Counted from the stretch's first letter, positions 54,001-62,761 are shown. The stretch: 64,000 bases of DNA from Anderseniella sp963700735 (GCA_963700735.1 CAVOYR010000004.1:248001-312000), one strand, 5' to 3'. A program made the numbers and translations. Notes: generated from the sequence alone by a model not told the origin.

Positions 54001-54906
54001 GCCGCTGGTGACGGGTAGCGAAGATCCTTATGCGCCGTGGGTGGCGGCGGCCGCCACGCCGTGGCCGGGCCAGGTGGCTGTACACCGTCTGCAGGGCGAG
54101 GCGAGCTACGCGACGGATGCCATACTCAATTCTCCCGCCGTGCTGGGAACGACGCTCGATGACCTTGAGCCGGTTGACCGGCCCTGCTGGGACAGGCGGT
54201 CACGCATCCGCGTAGGATGGCAACCGGTGCACTGCAGTCAGCCGCCGATGCTGATGTGCTGTCAGGTGCCAACACGGCAGTGATTGGTAGCGAACCTGGC
54301 ACGCGTGAACTGTTGCAGTTTCGCCACGCTGAACTCGTGGCCCCGCAAACCTGGGAGATTTCCGGGTTGCTTCGGGCGCAGACCGGCACCGATGCGGAAA
54401 TGCGTGAAGGCGCGCCCTCGGGCAGCACGTTCGTGCTGCTGGACAACTCGGTCCGCCAGCTGCCGCCGTCAGCCGGAAACATTGGCCGGCAGTTCGACCT
54501 GCGCATTGGGGCTGCTTCATTCGATGCGGCTGATCCGTTGCTGCAGGACACCTCGATAGTGTTCTCCGGCCGGGGCTTGCGGCCATACTCGCCGGTGCAC
54601 GCGCGCGCCCGGCCAACCGGTGGAGGCTTTGCCGTCAGCTGGATCAGGCGCACGCGCATTGGTGGCGACAGCTGGGACGTGCTCGAGGTGCCGCTTGGCG
54701 AAGACACCGAACTCTACCACGCCGATGTGCTGGCAGGTGACGCAGTCATCCGCACGTTCGAGACGGCGGCGCCGCAACTCGCCTATTCGGCAACGCAACT
54801 GGCAAATGATTTCGGGCCCGCGTTGCCAACTGGTCTCAGGATCAAGATCTATCAAGTGAGTCCGGTCTACGGCCGCGGCTCTCCAACCACGGTGATGCTC
54901 ACATGA
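51007..54906 (+). pseudogene. GTA host-specificity/baseplate protein (gp15), two frameshifts
   Basis: Together the three pieces would encode a protein of about 1,300 aa, the usual gp15 size. Piece 1 (51007-52545) opens MATLVLQTAGQALGGAVAGP and loses its sense after AAILPGAR near 52497; the expected continuation SYAADWTEYGGY is one frame over, so one extra base lies at about 52494-52502. Piece 2 runs to 54283; its sense ends after RSRIRV near 54213, and the expected continuation RMATGALQS is in the original frame, so one base is missing there. Piece 3 ends at 54906 with PTTVMLT. The two shifts cancel. They could be assembly errors or genuine decay of the recipient-recognition protein. Confidence 0.85.
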
Positions 54907-56141
54907 CCTCGACTGCCAACCTTTCGCTGCCGATGATCTCTGCTGCCCAGGCCCAGAAGCACGTTACCCACAATGAAGCACTCGAACACCTTGATGCATT
55001 GGTCCAGCTTTCGGCCATTGCCGTGGTGACTGAACCGCCTGCGCAACCCGGCGAAGGCGACCGCTACATTTGTGCTGATGGCGCGATCGGCGAGTTTGCC
55101 GGCCATGCCGGTGAGATTGCCTCGTTCCAGGGCGGAGGCTGGGTGTTCCATGTACCGCGCATTGGCTGGCGCTGCTGGTTGCAATCGCAATCCGCGCTCA
55201 AGGTTCATGATGGTGCAGATTGGGTCGATGCGGCGCCCGGCGGCGGTGGCGGATCTGTGGACTTTCAGAATGTGCCGCTGCTTGGTGTCAACGCCACGGC
55301 GGATGCATCCAACCGGCTTTCCGTCAGTTCGGCCAACACCCTGCTGAACCACGAGGGCAGTGACCATCGACTGAAGATCAACCGGGCAGCTCCTGCCGAT
55401 ACCGCGTCACTGGTGTTCCAGAGCAATTTTGCCGGGCGCGCCGAAATGGGCATTGCCGGCGATGACCGGTTTCGCATCAAGGTCAGCGCCGATGGCAGCA
55501 ACTGGGCCGATGCCGTGGAAATCGAGAACGATACCGGCCGCTTGAAGTCAGTGCCTGCCGATATGCGCGGCAACGGCCTGACCGCCCTCATCGAGCAAAC
55601 ACATCCGGATGAACCATTGCTGATGCCGGCAGGCTTTTCCGGTTACACCAACACCCCGGTGGGAACCAGTTCGCCCGGCTGGCGGTTCAAGATACCGTTC
55701 TACTTCCCCCATGACATGTCCGTATCGAAGGTGACGTACGTGGTGAAGTCTGCGGGCGCATCGGGAGCCATGCTGCGGATTGGCTTGCGGCGCTGGGACC
55801 GCATGGCGGGCTGGAGCTTTCGCGAACTGCTGTTTGAAACCGGTGAGGTGGTGGCCGACGTCGCCGCCACGCACGTGGTGAACGTGGGACCGCACGTCGT
55901 CCCGGCCGGCTGGTATGTGCTTGATGTCGCCAACAATGATGCAACCATCAAGCTGCTTGGCCAGACATGGGCCAATATTGCCCAACCCGCCTTCGGAGCC
56001 AGGATAGTCAATGGTGCAATGCGCGCCATACTGTGCCTCGTGGCCTACCAGCCATACGGTCCGCTGCCGGCAGATGATCCCGGTGTGACATACGTCACGG
56101 CAAACGAAGCTCACGGCAACTTCTGCATTGGACTGTCATGA
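54903..56141 (+). CDS. DUF2793 protein of the GTA cluster
   Basis: A 412-aa protein. The N-terminal DUF2793 region has SAAQAQKHVTHNEALEHLDALVQL and GWVFHVPRIGWRCWLQSQ, a pattern seen in proteins coded after gp15 in GTAs. The C-terminal half (from about residue 200) is beta-rich and may be a fibre or carbohydrate-binding part. ATGA overlap with gp15 argues for one operon. Confidence 0.82.
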   Translation: MTSTANLSLPMISAAQAQKHVTHNEALEHLDALVQLSAIAVVTEPPAQPGEGDRYICADGAIGEFAGHAGEIASFQGGGWVFHVPRIGWRCWLQSQSALKVHDGADWVDAAPGGGGGSVDFQNVPLLGVNATADASNRLSVSSANTLLNHEGSDHRLKINRAAPADTASLVFQSNFAGRAEMGIAGDDRFRIKVSADGSNWADAVEIENDTGRLKSVPADMRGNGLTALIEQTHPDEPLLMPAGFSGYTNTPVGTSSPGWRFKIPFYFPHDMSVSKVTYVVKSAGASGAMLRIGLRRWDRMAGWSFRELLFETGEVVADVAATHVVNVGPHVVPAGWYVLDVANNDATIKLLGQTWANIAQPAFGARIVNGAMRAILCLVAYQPYGPLPADDPGVTYVTANEAHGNFCIGLS

Positions 56142-56350
56142 ATACCCTGGAACGAGACATGGGAAGGCTTGAAAGCAGGCTCGCGGCGCTGGAGGCTGAT
56201 GTGTCCACCATCGCAACCGACCTGCGCGAGATACGCCAGTTGCTGCATACCGTGCGCGGCGGCTGGATTGCGCTGGGGCTGGTGGTGGCGGCTTCATCAG
56301 GCATCGGCGCGCTGATCGCCAAGCTGTGGCCGGTCGTGACGCGCGGCTGA
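56138..56350 (+). CDS. small coiled-coil membrane protein
   Basis: A 70-aa protein with a heptad-like coiled coil (LERDMGRLESRLAALEADV and on, about residues 4-40) and one transmembrane helix (about 43-65). Its position between DUF2793 and the endolysin and its ATGA overlap suggest a lysis accessory or spanin-like part, but family membership is not recognised. Confidence 0.65.
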   Translation: MNTLERDMGRLESRLAALEADVSTIATDLREIRQLLHTVRGGWIALGLVVAASSGIGALIAKLWPVVTRG

Positions 56351-56394
56351 CCAGCCGTTAATCTCAATTGCTGAAACAGAGAACGGACATCGCC

Positions 56395-57114
56395 ATGCGG
56401 ATGACGGACGAGGGCTTGCGCCTGATCATGGAGTTCGAAGGCTTCCGTGCCAACGCCTACCGCGATCCTGTGGGAATCTGGACTATTGGATATGGCCACA
56501 CGTCGGCTGCGGGCGAGCCGCGCGTTCACGAAGGCATGCACATCACAGTTGCGCAGGGCCGCGAGATCCTGCGCCAGGACGTCAACAGGTTCGCCATTGG
56601 TGTGCGCCAGCTGGTGACGACCGACCTGACAGACGAGCAGTTCTCGGCGCTGGTCAGCTTCGCCTACAACGTGGGGCTGGGTGGCCTGGCCCGGTCGTCC
56701 GTTCTGAAGGCGGTCAACGCCAGGGACTTCGCCGCCGTGCCGCGCCGCCTGGCACTGTGGGTCAAGGCTGGCGGCCGCCGCCTGCCGGGGCTCGTTCGAC
56801 GCCGCGCCGCGGAGGCTGCAATGTTCATGTCTGGCGCGGCGGCCGAACCCGAGCCCCAGCCGGGGCCATCGGCGCCACCACCGCGCACTCCCGAACCGGT
56901 TGAGGGCAAACCGATGCGCGAGAGCACGACCGGCTGGGCGGCAATCATTTCCGCGCTTGCGGGTCTGTTTTCGGCTGCCGGGGCGTTCCTGAAGGACGTT
57001 GCGCTCCATGCCGGCGGCAGGCCGGCCTTGCTGATCGCCATGCTCGTGATCGTCATCGCGACGGGCTGGATCCTGCGCGAACGCTATCTCAAATCACGGC
57101 TTGATGGAGTTTGA
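56395..57114 (+). CDS. GH24 lysozyme-type endolysin with C-terminal membrane helix
   Basis: Peptidoglycan hydrolase for particle release; 239 aa. The catalytic set of the T4/P21 group is visible: Glu15 in EFEGF, Asp24 in YRDPVG, Thr30 in WTIGYGHT. A Pro-rich linker (about 146-175) leads to a transmembrane helix near residues 211-227, so the enzyme may be membrane-tethered. The start could also be the ATG two codons later. Confidence 0.88.
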   Translation: MRMTDEGLRLIMEFEGFRANAYRDPVGIWTIGYGHTSAAGEPRVHEGMHITVAQGREILRQDVNRFAIGVRQLVTTDLTDEQFSALVSFAYNVGLGGLARSSVLKAVNARDFAAVPRRLALWVKAGGRRLPGLVRRRAAEAAMFMSGAAAEPEPQPGPSAPPPRTPEPVEGKPMRESTTGWAAIISALAGLFSAAGAFLKDVALHAGGRPALLIAMLVIVIATGWILRERYLKSRLDGV

Positions 57115-57117
57115 CCG

Positions 57118-57603
57118 ATGCTGGCACTCATTCCCGTTGTCCTCTCCTTCATCAAGGGACCGGTGTTCTCGATCATCGACAAGCTGATCCCGGACGGATC
57201 GCTCAATGCTCGCCTCAAGGCCGAGATCGAAACCAGATTGCTGCAATCAGACGACCGGCTTGCCGAACTTCAGCGGGACCTGCTTGCCATCGAGCTGAAA
57301 TCCGATAGCTGGCTGACCCGCAGCTGGCGGCCGATGCTGATGTACCTCGTCATGCTGTTGCTGGCGGTGTACGGCTTGCTGCTACCGCTGTTCGAGGCCA
57401 TTTTCGGCAAGCTCGAGGGTTTTGAGCCGCGCTGGCAGCAGTTTCCTGACGGGCTGTGGACCTTGTTGATGCTGGGGGTCGGGGGCTATATAGGTGGTCG
57501 TACGGTGGAAAAGCTTGCTCGCGCCGGGATTTCGGCCAGACCGCCGGTGAGCAAGGCTGGCAATGAGCAACCGCCGGCCCGGCGCCGCAACTTCAACAAG
57601 TGA
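57118..57603 (+). CDS. GTA holin (3TM family)
   Basis: A 161-aa membrane protein of the GTA_holin_3TM family: LIPVVLSFIKGPVFSIIDKL at the start, a charged middle and two hydrophobic helices (about residues 77-97 and 118-134), then a basic tail ARRRNFNK. It would open the membrane for the endolysin. It starts 3 nt after the endolysin stop and closes the cluster. Confidence 0.88.
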   Translation: MLALIPVVLSFIKGPVFSIIDKLIPDGSLNARLKAEIETRLLQSDDRLAELQRDLLAIELKSDSWLTRSWRPMLMYLVMLLLAVYGLLLPLFEAIFGKLEGFEPRWQQFPDGLWTLLMLGVGGYIGGRTVEKLARAGISARPPVSKAGNEQPPARRRNFNK

Positions 57604-57694
57604 GGAAAGGGAACGCCGCGCAAGCCATTCATGGGCTGTTCATGTGCGATCCTGCATGGTGCACGCGAAGTAACCGGGGAAGTTGTGTAATATC

Positions 57695-57925
57695 ATGAAT
57701 TCGTTCAAAAAGCTGTTGGCCGCCGCAATGGTCTCGTCCATGCTGGCACTGTCACCTGCCGTAGCGGCGGGTAGCGCCAGCTCGGCTGCGGCAGCAGTGG
57801 CCAGCCAGACCGGCGGACAGGTGCTTGCGGTTCAGCCGTCAGGTGGCGGCTTCCGCGTGAAGGTACGAATTGGCGGTGCGGTGAAGTGGTGCAATGTCAG
57901 CGCCTCTGGCGGCGTATCCTGCTGA
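57695..57925 (+). CDS. small exported PepSY-like protein
   Basis: A 76-aa protein with a Sec signal peptide ending AVAAG (about residue 26). The mature part reads AAAAVASQTGGQVLAVQPS then GGGFRVKVRIGGAVKW, like one PepSY half-domain, and holds two cysteines (66 and 76). It begins 25 nt before the response regulator, and similar small PepSY proteins accompany PhoP/PhoQ-like systems in Rhizobiales, so it may modulate the sensor kinase. The link is inference. Confidence 0.72.
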   Translation: MNSFKKLLAAAMVSSMLALSPAVAAGSASSAAAAVASQTGGQVLAVQPSGGGFRVKVRIGGAVKWCNVSASGGVSC

Positions 57926-57950
57926 ACGGCAACGGGGTGGAGGGCTGGCG

Positions 57951-58622
57951 GTGCGCATTCTGGTTGTAGAAGACGACCCTGATCTCAACCGGCAGCTTGT
58001 CGGCGCCCTTGGTGACGCCGGCTACGCAGTTGACAGTGCCACCGATGGCGAGGATGGCCACTTTCTGGGCGACACCGAGCCCTATGACGCCGTGATTCTT
58101 GATCTTGGCCTGCCAGTGATGGACGGCGTCAGTGTGCTGGAAGCCTGGCGTCGCGAGGGCCGCAAGATGCCCGTTCTCATTCTCACCGCCCGCGATCGCT
58201 GGAGCGACAAGGTGGCCGGGTTCGATGCAGGTGCCGACGATTATGTCGCCAAGCCGTTCCACATGGAAGAAGTGCTGGCGCGGGTGCGCGCGCTGTTGCG
58301 CCGGGCCAGCGGCAACGCCTCGGCTGAAATGCAGTGCGGCGAACTGATGGTTGATACGGCAGGTGCCCGGGTCAGCGTTTCAGGAAATCCGGTCAAGCTG
58401 ACCTCGCTGGAGTTTCGCCTGCTCAGCTACATGATGCACCACAAGGGCAAGGTGATTTCCCGCACCGAGCTTGTCGAGCACCTCTACGACCAGGATTTTG
58501 ATCGCGACTCGAACACCATCGAGGTGTTCGTGGGCAGGCTGCGGAAAAAGCTCGGCATCGACGTGCTTAAGACGGTGCGGGGCCTGGGCTATTGCCTTTC
58601 GGAACCGGATGATCAGGCGTAA
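57951..58622 (+). CDS. OmpR/PhoP-family response regulator (FeuP-like)
   Basis: A 223-aa two-component regulator: receiver with acidic pocket VVEDDP and acceptor Asp51 in VILDLGLPVMDG, Lys in AKPFHMEE, then a winged-helix OmpR-type domain with SNTIEVFVGRLRKKL and VRGLGYCLSEPD. The GTG start has GGAGGG about 8 nt upstream. FeuP in rhizobia controls osmoadaptation and cyclic glucan export; this gene resembles it but orthology is not proven. Confidence 0.88.
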   Translation: MRILVVEDDPDLNRQLVGALGDAGYAVDSATDGEDGHFLGDTEPYDAVILDLGLPVMDGVSVLEAWRREGRKMPVLILTARDRWSDKVAGFDAGADDYVAKPFHMEEVLARVRALLRRASGNASAEMQCGELMVDTAGARVSVSGNPVKLTSLEFRLLSYMMHHKGKVISRTELVEHLYDQDFDRDSNTIEVFVGRLRKKLGIDVLKTVRGLGYCLSEPDDQA

Positions 58623-59994
58623 TTCACTAGCCTTCCGGCTGCTTGCCGCGGCAGGGGCCGTCAGCGTTGTCTTGCTGGTGGCTGCGGGGCTTTTGCTCTC
58701 TACGCTGTTTTCAGCTGCGGTGGAGCGAAGTCTTGATGCCCGCCTGCAGGCGGTGCTGGACGGCTTGCTCGCATCGGTGGAACTGAACGAGGGCAAGCTG
58801 TCCCTGAACCGGTCTCTGGCCGACACGCGGTTCGAGATTCCGCTCAATGGCTGGTACTGGCAGATCAGCTCGCTGGCCGACGCAAACAAGCAGCTGGCCT
58901 CGCCATCCTTGCTGGACCAGCGCCTGCCGGTGACGCAGTTCAATGTCGCGGATCGCCAGCCCGGCGCACGGCTGGAGGGATACCTGACCGACAATACCGG
59001 CAACCAGCTCAGGGTTATCGAGCAGCGTTTCAACCTGTTTGGCAGCGAGGAACAGTATTCGTTCCTGGTATCCGGCAACTTTGACGAGCTTCAGACCGAG
59101 GTCTCCGCCTTCAACAATGCCCTGATCGCCGTACTCGGTCTTCTGGGCGCAGGCCTCGTGGCAGCCATCGTGATCCAGGTGCGGTTCGGTCTCCGGCCGC
59201 TCACCCTGCTTCAGCATGAGCTCAGCCAGATCCGCGAGGGCAAGCAGGAAAGGATCTCGGGCGACTATCCAAACGAGATCGAGATCGTCAGCAGCGAACT
59301 GAACCTGCTGCTGGAGTCGAACACCGAGATCATCGAGCGCGCCCGTACGCAGGTCGGCAATCTGGCCCATGCCCTGAAGACACCCCTGAGTGTGTTGACC
59401 AACGAAGCGGGCATTCATGGTGGCCCGCTGGCCAAGAAGGTGACGCAACAGGCCGCCGTGATGCGTGACCAGGTTTCCATGTACCTGGACCGGGCGCGCC
59501 GGGCCGCACGCGCCAACACCATCGGATCGGTCAGCGACCCGGCTGACGTGACCAAGGCGATTGTCCGCACGCTGAAGCGCATTCACGCAGATGCCACCGT
59601 CACGGTCGATGCCTCCTACGACGCCTCGGTGCGGTTCCGCGGTGAGCGACAGGACCTGGAAGAGATTGTCGGCAACCTGCTCGACAATGCCTTCAAATGG
59701 AATGGTGGACGGATCGCGGTCACGGTTGGCCGGTCACAAGCGCCGGTGGATGCGCGCAGTGACTGGCTCGATATTACTGTCGAGGACAATGGGCCTGGCC
59801 TTCCCGAAGGAGGGGCAGCCATTGCCCTCCAGCGTGGCAAGCGGCTCGACGAAACCAAACCCGGATCCGGCCTCGGGCTCAACATCGTCAACGAGACGGC
59901 GGCGATGTATGGCGGCAAGCTGACGCTGGCCAGCAGTGAACTGGGCGGGCTGAAGGCAACGCTCACCTTGCCGGCAATTTACCGGACAGACTGA
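58609..59994 (+). CDS. sensor histidine kinase (FeuQ/PhoQ-like)
   Basis: Partner kinase of the regulator; 461 aa. Two transmembrane helices (about residues 10-32 and 170-192) frame a periplasmic sensor, followed by HAMP-like sequence, the phosphoacceptor His254 in HALKTPLSVL, and the ATPase domain with DNAFKWNGG, DNGPGLP and SGLGLNIVN. Its start overlaps the regulator by 14 nt, so the genes are coupled. Confidence 0.9.
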   Translation: MIRRNSLAFRLLAAAGAVSVVLLVAAGLLLSTLFSAAVERSLDARLQAVLDGLLASVELNEGKLSLNRSLADTRFEIPLNGWYWQISSLADANKQLASPSLLDQRLPVTQFNVADRQPGARLEGYLTDNTGNQLRVIEQRFNLFGSEEQYSFLVSGNFDELQTEVSAFNNALIAVLGLLGAGLVAAIVIQVRFGLRPLTLLQHELSQIREGKQERISGDYPNEIEIVSSELNLLLESNTEIIERARTQVGNLAHALKTPLSVLTNEAGIHGGPLAKKVTQQAAVMRDQVSMYLDRARRAARANTIGSVSDPADVTKAIVRTLKRIHADATVTVDASYDASVRFRGERQDLEEIVGNLLDNAFKWNGGRIAVTVGRSQAPVDARSDWLDITVEDNGPGLPEGGAAIALQRGKRLDETKPGSGLGLNIVNETAAMYGGKLTLASSELGGLKATLTLPAIYRTD

Positions 59995-60000
59995 TTGCGA

Positions 60001-60987
60001 TCAGTCTGCCGTGGCGGGTGCGTTGGGCAGGCCCCGTTCGCGGTACGGCGTGCGCGCATAATAGGCGCGGTAGCACTTGGAGAAATGCGACGGGGATGAA
60101 AACCCGCACGCCAGCGCCACGTTGATCACCGACATGTTGGTTTGCAGCAGCAGGGACCGCGCCTTCTTCAGCCGCAGCTCGAGGTAGTAGCGCTTGGGCG
60201 AGCGGTCGAGGTAGCGCCGGAACAGCCGTTCAAGCTGGCGCGTGGACAGTCCTGCCTGCTGCGCCAGCACGCTGGGCGACAGTGGTTCCTCGAGATGAAG
60301 CTCCATCTGCTCGATGATCTCCACCATCTTTGGATGACGTGCCCCGATGCGCGCGGGCAAGGACATCCGCTGGTGTTCGCCCGGCTGACGGATCGGGGAA
60401 TGAAGGATGTTTTCTGCCACCGCCGTTGCCAGCGCAACGCCGTGCTGCGCCGAAATCAGCGCCAGCACCATGTCGAGGGCGGAAGTGCCGCCAGCACCCG
60501 TAAAGCGATCACGGTCAACCTCGAACAGGCTGCTGGTGACATTGATCTCGGGGAACTCCTCGATGAAGCCCGGCTGGTTCTCCCAATGGATGGTGCAGGT
60601 GTAGCCGTCGAGCAGGCCGGCCATGGCGAGCAACTGCGCCCCGGTGCAGATGGCGCCGATGTCGTGGCCCTTGCGCGCAGATTTACGCAGCCAGTTGAAC
60701 AGTGCCTTGTCGGCATACTTGTGGACGTTGGTGCCCCCGCACACGACGATGGTTGCGTGATCCGGAATCGAGTCCAGGTCGCCGTCGGGCACCAGCGTGA
60801 TGCCATTGGAGGCTGTGACCGGCGAGCCGTCGGTCGAATGGGTGGTCCAGACATACAGGCCCTTTTCGGCGTGGCGGTTGGCCAGCCGGATCGGATCTAT
60901 TACAGACGTGACCGGCAGCAGTGTGAACTCTGGAATGAGCACAAGCGCCAGGCGCATCGGAAGATCTCTTGGTTTTTCGCCGAACAT
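60001..60987 (-). CDS. GlxA family AraC-type transcriptional regulator
   Basis: A 328-aa regulator: DJ-1/PfpI-like N-terminal ligand domain (GAICTGAQLLAMAGLLDG about residues 112-129) and C-terminal double helix-turn-helix AraC domain (LAQQAGLSTRQLERLFRRYL and the FSSPSHFSKCYRAYY signature). GbdR-like members control glycine betaine, dimethylglycine and sarcosine catabolism, matching the methylene-THF reductase and sarcosine oxidase genes around it. An alternative ATG at 60957 has AAGAGA 8 nt upstream. The divergent intergenic region holds direct repeats that could be its sites. Confidence 0.87.
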   Translation of the reverse strand: MFGEKPRDLPMRLALVLIPEFTLLPVTSVIDPIRLANRHAEKGLYVWTTHSTDGSPVTASNGITLVPDGDLDSIPDHATIVVCGGTNVHKYADKALFNWLRKSARKGHDIGAICTGAQLLAMAGLLDGYTCTIHWENQPGFIEEFPEINVTSSLFEVDRDRFTGAGGTSALDMVLALISAQHGVALATAVAENILHSPIRQPGEHQRMSLPARIGARHPKMVEIIEQMELHLEEPLSPSVLAQQAGLSTRQLERLFRRYLDRSPKRYYLELRLKKARSLLLQTNMSVINVALACGFSSPSHFSKCYRAYYARTPYRERGLPNAPATAD

Positions 60988-61087
60988 TCGGAAACCGCAT
61001 CCCTGGGTCGAAGAATTTGATCATGCGCACTTGCTGCGGTCGTGGCGGGCACAAACATTGCCTTGCCAGCGCGGAAATTGGAGCAAA

Positions 61088-61137
61088 GTCGCAACTGTCT
61101 CTGCGCTGTCGCAAATTGTACGTTCCCGACGTCGCAA
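61088..61137. promoter_or_regulatory. three GTCGCAA direct repeats, candidate AraC-type binding sites
   Basis: GTCGCAA begins at 61088, 61108 and 61131, spaced 20 and 23 bp, about two helix turns. They lie between the GlxA-type regulator and the methylene-THF reductase, 44-93 nt before the latter's start. AraC-type activators commonly use direct repeats like these. Confidence 0.5.
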
Positions 61138-61180
61138 ATGGCGCATGGTCCTGCGCTATCGAGTTATGGAGAGCACGTCA

Positions 61181-62074
61181 ATGGGTATTGTGGAAACTGT
61201 CGCTGGAGCGGGTATGACAACGGAAACGCCGATGTCTTCATTCATGTCCAACATGACGCTGGAGATTACCCCGCGTCAGGCGGAAAAGCTGGAATTGATC
61301 AGGCAGCACGTGGCGCCGGGGTCCCGCGTTTTCGTGGCGCTGGTCGATCCGTCCCACCTGGAAGACCAGTACAGCGCTGTTGCAGCCATCCGCGCAGCAG
61401 GCCTTGAACCGGTGCCGCACGTGCCTGCGCGCTTCGTGATCAATGAGGATGACCTGCGTCATCGCATTGAAAAACTGGCCAAGGCCGGCGGCGTGACGTC
61501 ATACCTCGTGCTGGGTGGCGGCGCGCCGGAACCCATCGGTGCCTACCACTGCGCCCTGCAACTGATGGAAACCGGCGTGTTCCAGGCCAACGGTGCCAAG
61601 CTGCTGGGCGTGGCGGGCCATCCTGAAGGCAATGCAGACATCACCAAGGTTCACGGCGAAGCCATGCTGATGAGCGCGCTCCGCGACAAGCAGGCCTACA
61701 TTCGCGAAAACGGCATGGACGGCTTTATCTCCACCCAGTTCCTGTTTGAAGCAGAACCCGTGGCCAAGTGGGCAGCTGACCTGCGTGCCGCCGGGATCGA
61801 CCTGCCAGCCTGGATCGGCATACCGGGGCCGGCCTCGATCAAGACGCTGGCCAAGTACGCGGCAGTCTGCGGTGTCGGCAACTCGGCCCGCTTCATCCGC
61901 AAGCAGGCGCTGAACGTGACCAAGCTGCTCAGCGTGTCCACGCCGGACAAGTTCATGAACAACCTGGCTGCACTCCACATGCACCAGCCGGAACTCAAGA
62001 TCGCTGGACCGCACATGTATCCGTTCGGCGGCTTCGACAAGCTGTTCGACTGGCTGGGGTCAATGCCGCGGTAG
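61181..62074 (+). CDS. methylenetetrahydrofolate reductase-family protein
   Basis: A 297-aa TIM-barrel flavoprotein of the MTHFR family (PF02219): SYLVLGGGAPEPIG, LLGVAGHPEGNADI, the FISTQFLFEAEPVAKW strand and a C-terminal HMHQPELKIAG. It would interconvert methylene- and methyl-tetrahydrofolate, moving one-carbon units released from methylated amines. GGAGAG lies 8 nt before the ATG; the frame is open further upstream without similarity. It diverges from a GlxA-type regulator and faces soxG tail to tail. Confidence 0.85.
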   Translation: MGIVETVAGAGMTTETPMSSFMSNMTLEITPRQAEKLELIRQHVAPGSRVFVALVDPSHLEDQYSAVAAIRAAGLEPVPHVPARFVINEDDLRHRIEKLAKAGGVTSYLVLGGGAPEPIGAYHCALQLMETGVFQANGAKLLGVAGHPEGNADITKVHGEAMLMSALRDKQAYIRENGMDGFISTQFLFEAEPVAKWAADLRAAGIDLPAWIGIPGPASIKTLAKYAAVCGVGNSARFIRKQALNVTKLLSVSTPDKFMNNLAALHMHQPELKIAGPHMYPFGGFDKLFDWLGSMPR

Positions 62075-62099
62075 TCGCACATCAGGTTGCAAAAGACAA

Positions 62100-62127
62100 A
62101 ACGCCCGGAACTTTGGTCCCGGGCGTT
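62100..62127. terminator. bidirectional terminator between MTHFR gene and soxG
   Basis: A 9-bp stem AACGCCCGG/CCGGGCGTT with a 10-nt loop; T-rich tracts on both outer sides serve both convergent genes. Confidence 0.75.
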
Positions 62128-62152
62128 GTTCGTTTCAGGTGTGTACGAGAGA

Positions 62153-62761
62153 TCAGCCAGCCCTGGAGAACAGGCCGATGACGGCCCCGGGCTTCGCGGT
62201 CGCCTCGATCCACTTCCAGGTGTAGTCCGCAAACGACCGGAACACGTAGAGGTCCACGGTGTCCGGTTCGGTGGATACGACGTGGGCAAGGGCAGCGATC
62301 TCGGCAAACACCAGCCGGCGAACGAAGCCGGCCTTGCACTCGGGCGCCGTGAAATCGATTGAGGAGCCCTTCATCAGCACTTCGCGCACGTTGCTGCCTT
62401 CGAGCCGGAGGATGCAGCGCATGTCGGACACGTCCACGGCGAGAGAATGAAGTCCGTCCACGGCCTTGGTCAGCTTTTCGAGAAGTAAACCTTCCTGCCC
62501 GCGCGGGCAGGTCAACAGCCATTGGTCGACCGAGAGCCAGAACACCGTCACATCAGCATTGCTGACGCTGGTGCGCGGTTTCAGCGGCAGGTCAACGCCC
62601 AGCACGGACTTCACGGCCTGCCTGAACTTCGTCGAAGTGGCTTCGCCGCGCAGGTCGATCATGCCGCGATCGGAGATCTCTCGCATGGCGATGCTGAGGC
62701 CCCTGGTGCCATCGCGCCCGGCCATGTGCGCCAGCGCGCTGTTGAAGTGTGGTTCAGACAT
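62153..62761 (-). CDS. soxG: sarcosine oxidase gamma subunit
   Basis: A 202-aa accessory subunit of heterotetrameric sarcosine oxidase, which converts sarcosine to glycine and passes the methyl carbon to tetrahydrofolate. Recognisable parts are VFWLSVDQWLLTCPRG (about residues 70-85) and the C-terminal YTWKWIEATAKPG region. The start overlaps soxA by 8 nt; a longer frame to 62818 is discarded. Confidence 0.88.
   Translation of the reverse strand: MSEPHFNSALAHMAGRDGTRGLSIAMREISDRGMIDLRGEATSTKFRQAVKSVLGVDLPLKPRTSVSNADVTVFWLSVDQWLLTCPRGQEGLLLEKLTKAVDGLHSLAVDVSDMRCILRLEGSNVREVLMKGSSIDFTAPECKAGFVRRLVFAEIAALAHVVSTEPDTVDLYVFRSFADYTWKWIEATAKPGAVIGLFSRAG

Larger units (their letters stand above)
41009..57603 (+). 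mobile_element. gene transfer agent (RcGTA-like) cluster
   Basis: About 20 genes on one strand, mostly with 1-8 nt overlaps or short gaps, in the conserved GTA order: small terminase-like, TerL, portal, protease, capsid, head-tail connectors, tail tube, chaperones, short tape measure, gp12-gp15 baseplate/specificity genes, then DUF2793, endolysin and holin. No integrase, repressor, replication gene or attachment repeats are present, which fits a GTA rather than a prophage. A short tape measure and GTA-specific families (gp10, gp12/DUF2460, gp13/DUF2163, gp15) support this. Two genes look damaged: gp15 and the start of the protease. Confidence 0.9.

Noticed and set aside
41009..57603. Ordinary prophage
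   Set aside because: No integrase, repressor, replication genes or att repeats at the ends; gene set and order are those of a gene transfer agent.
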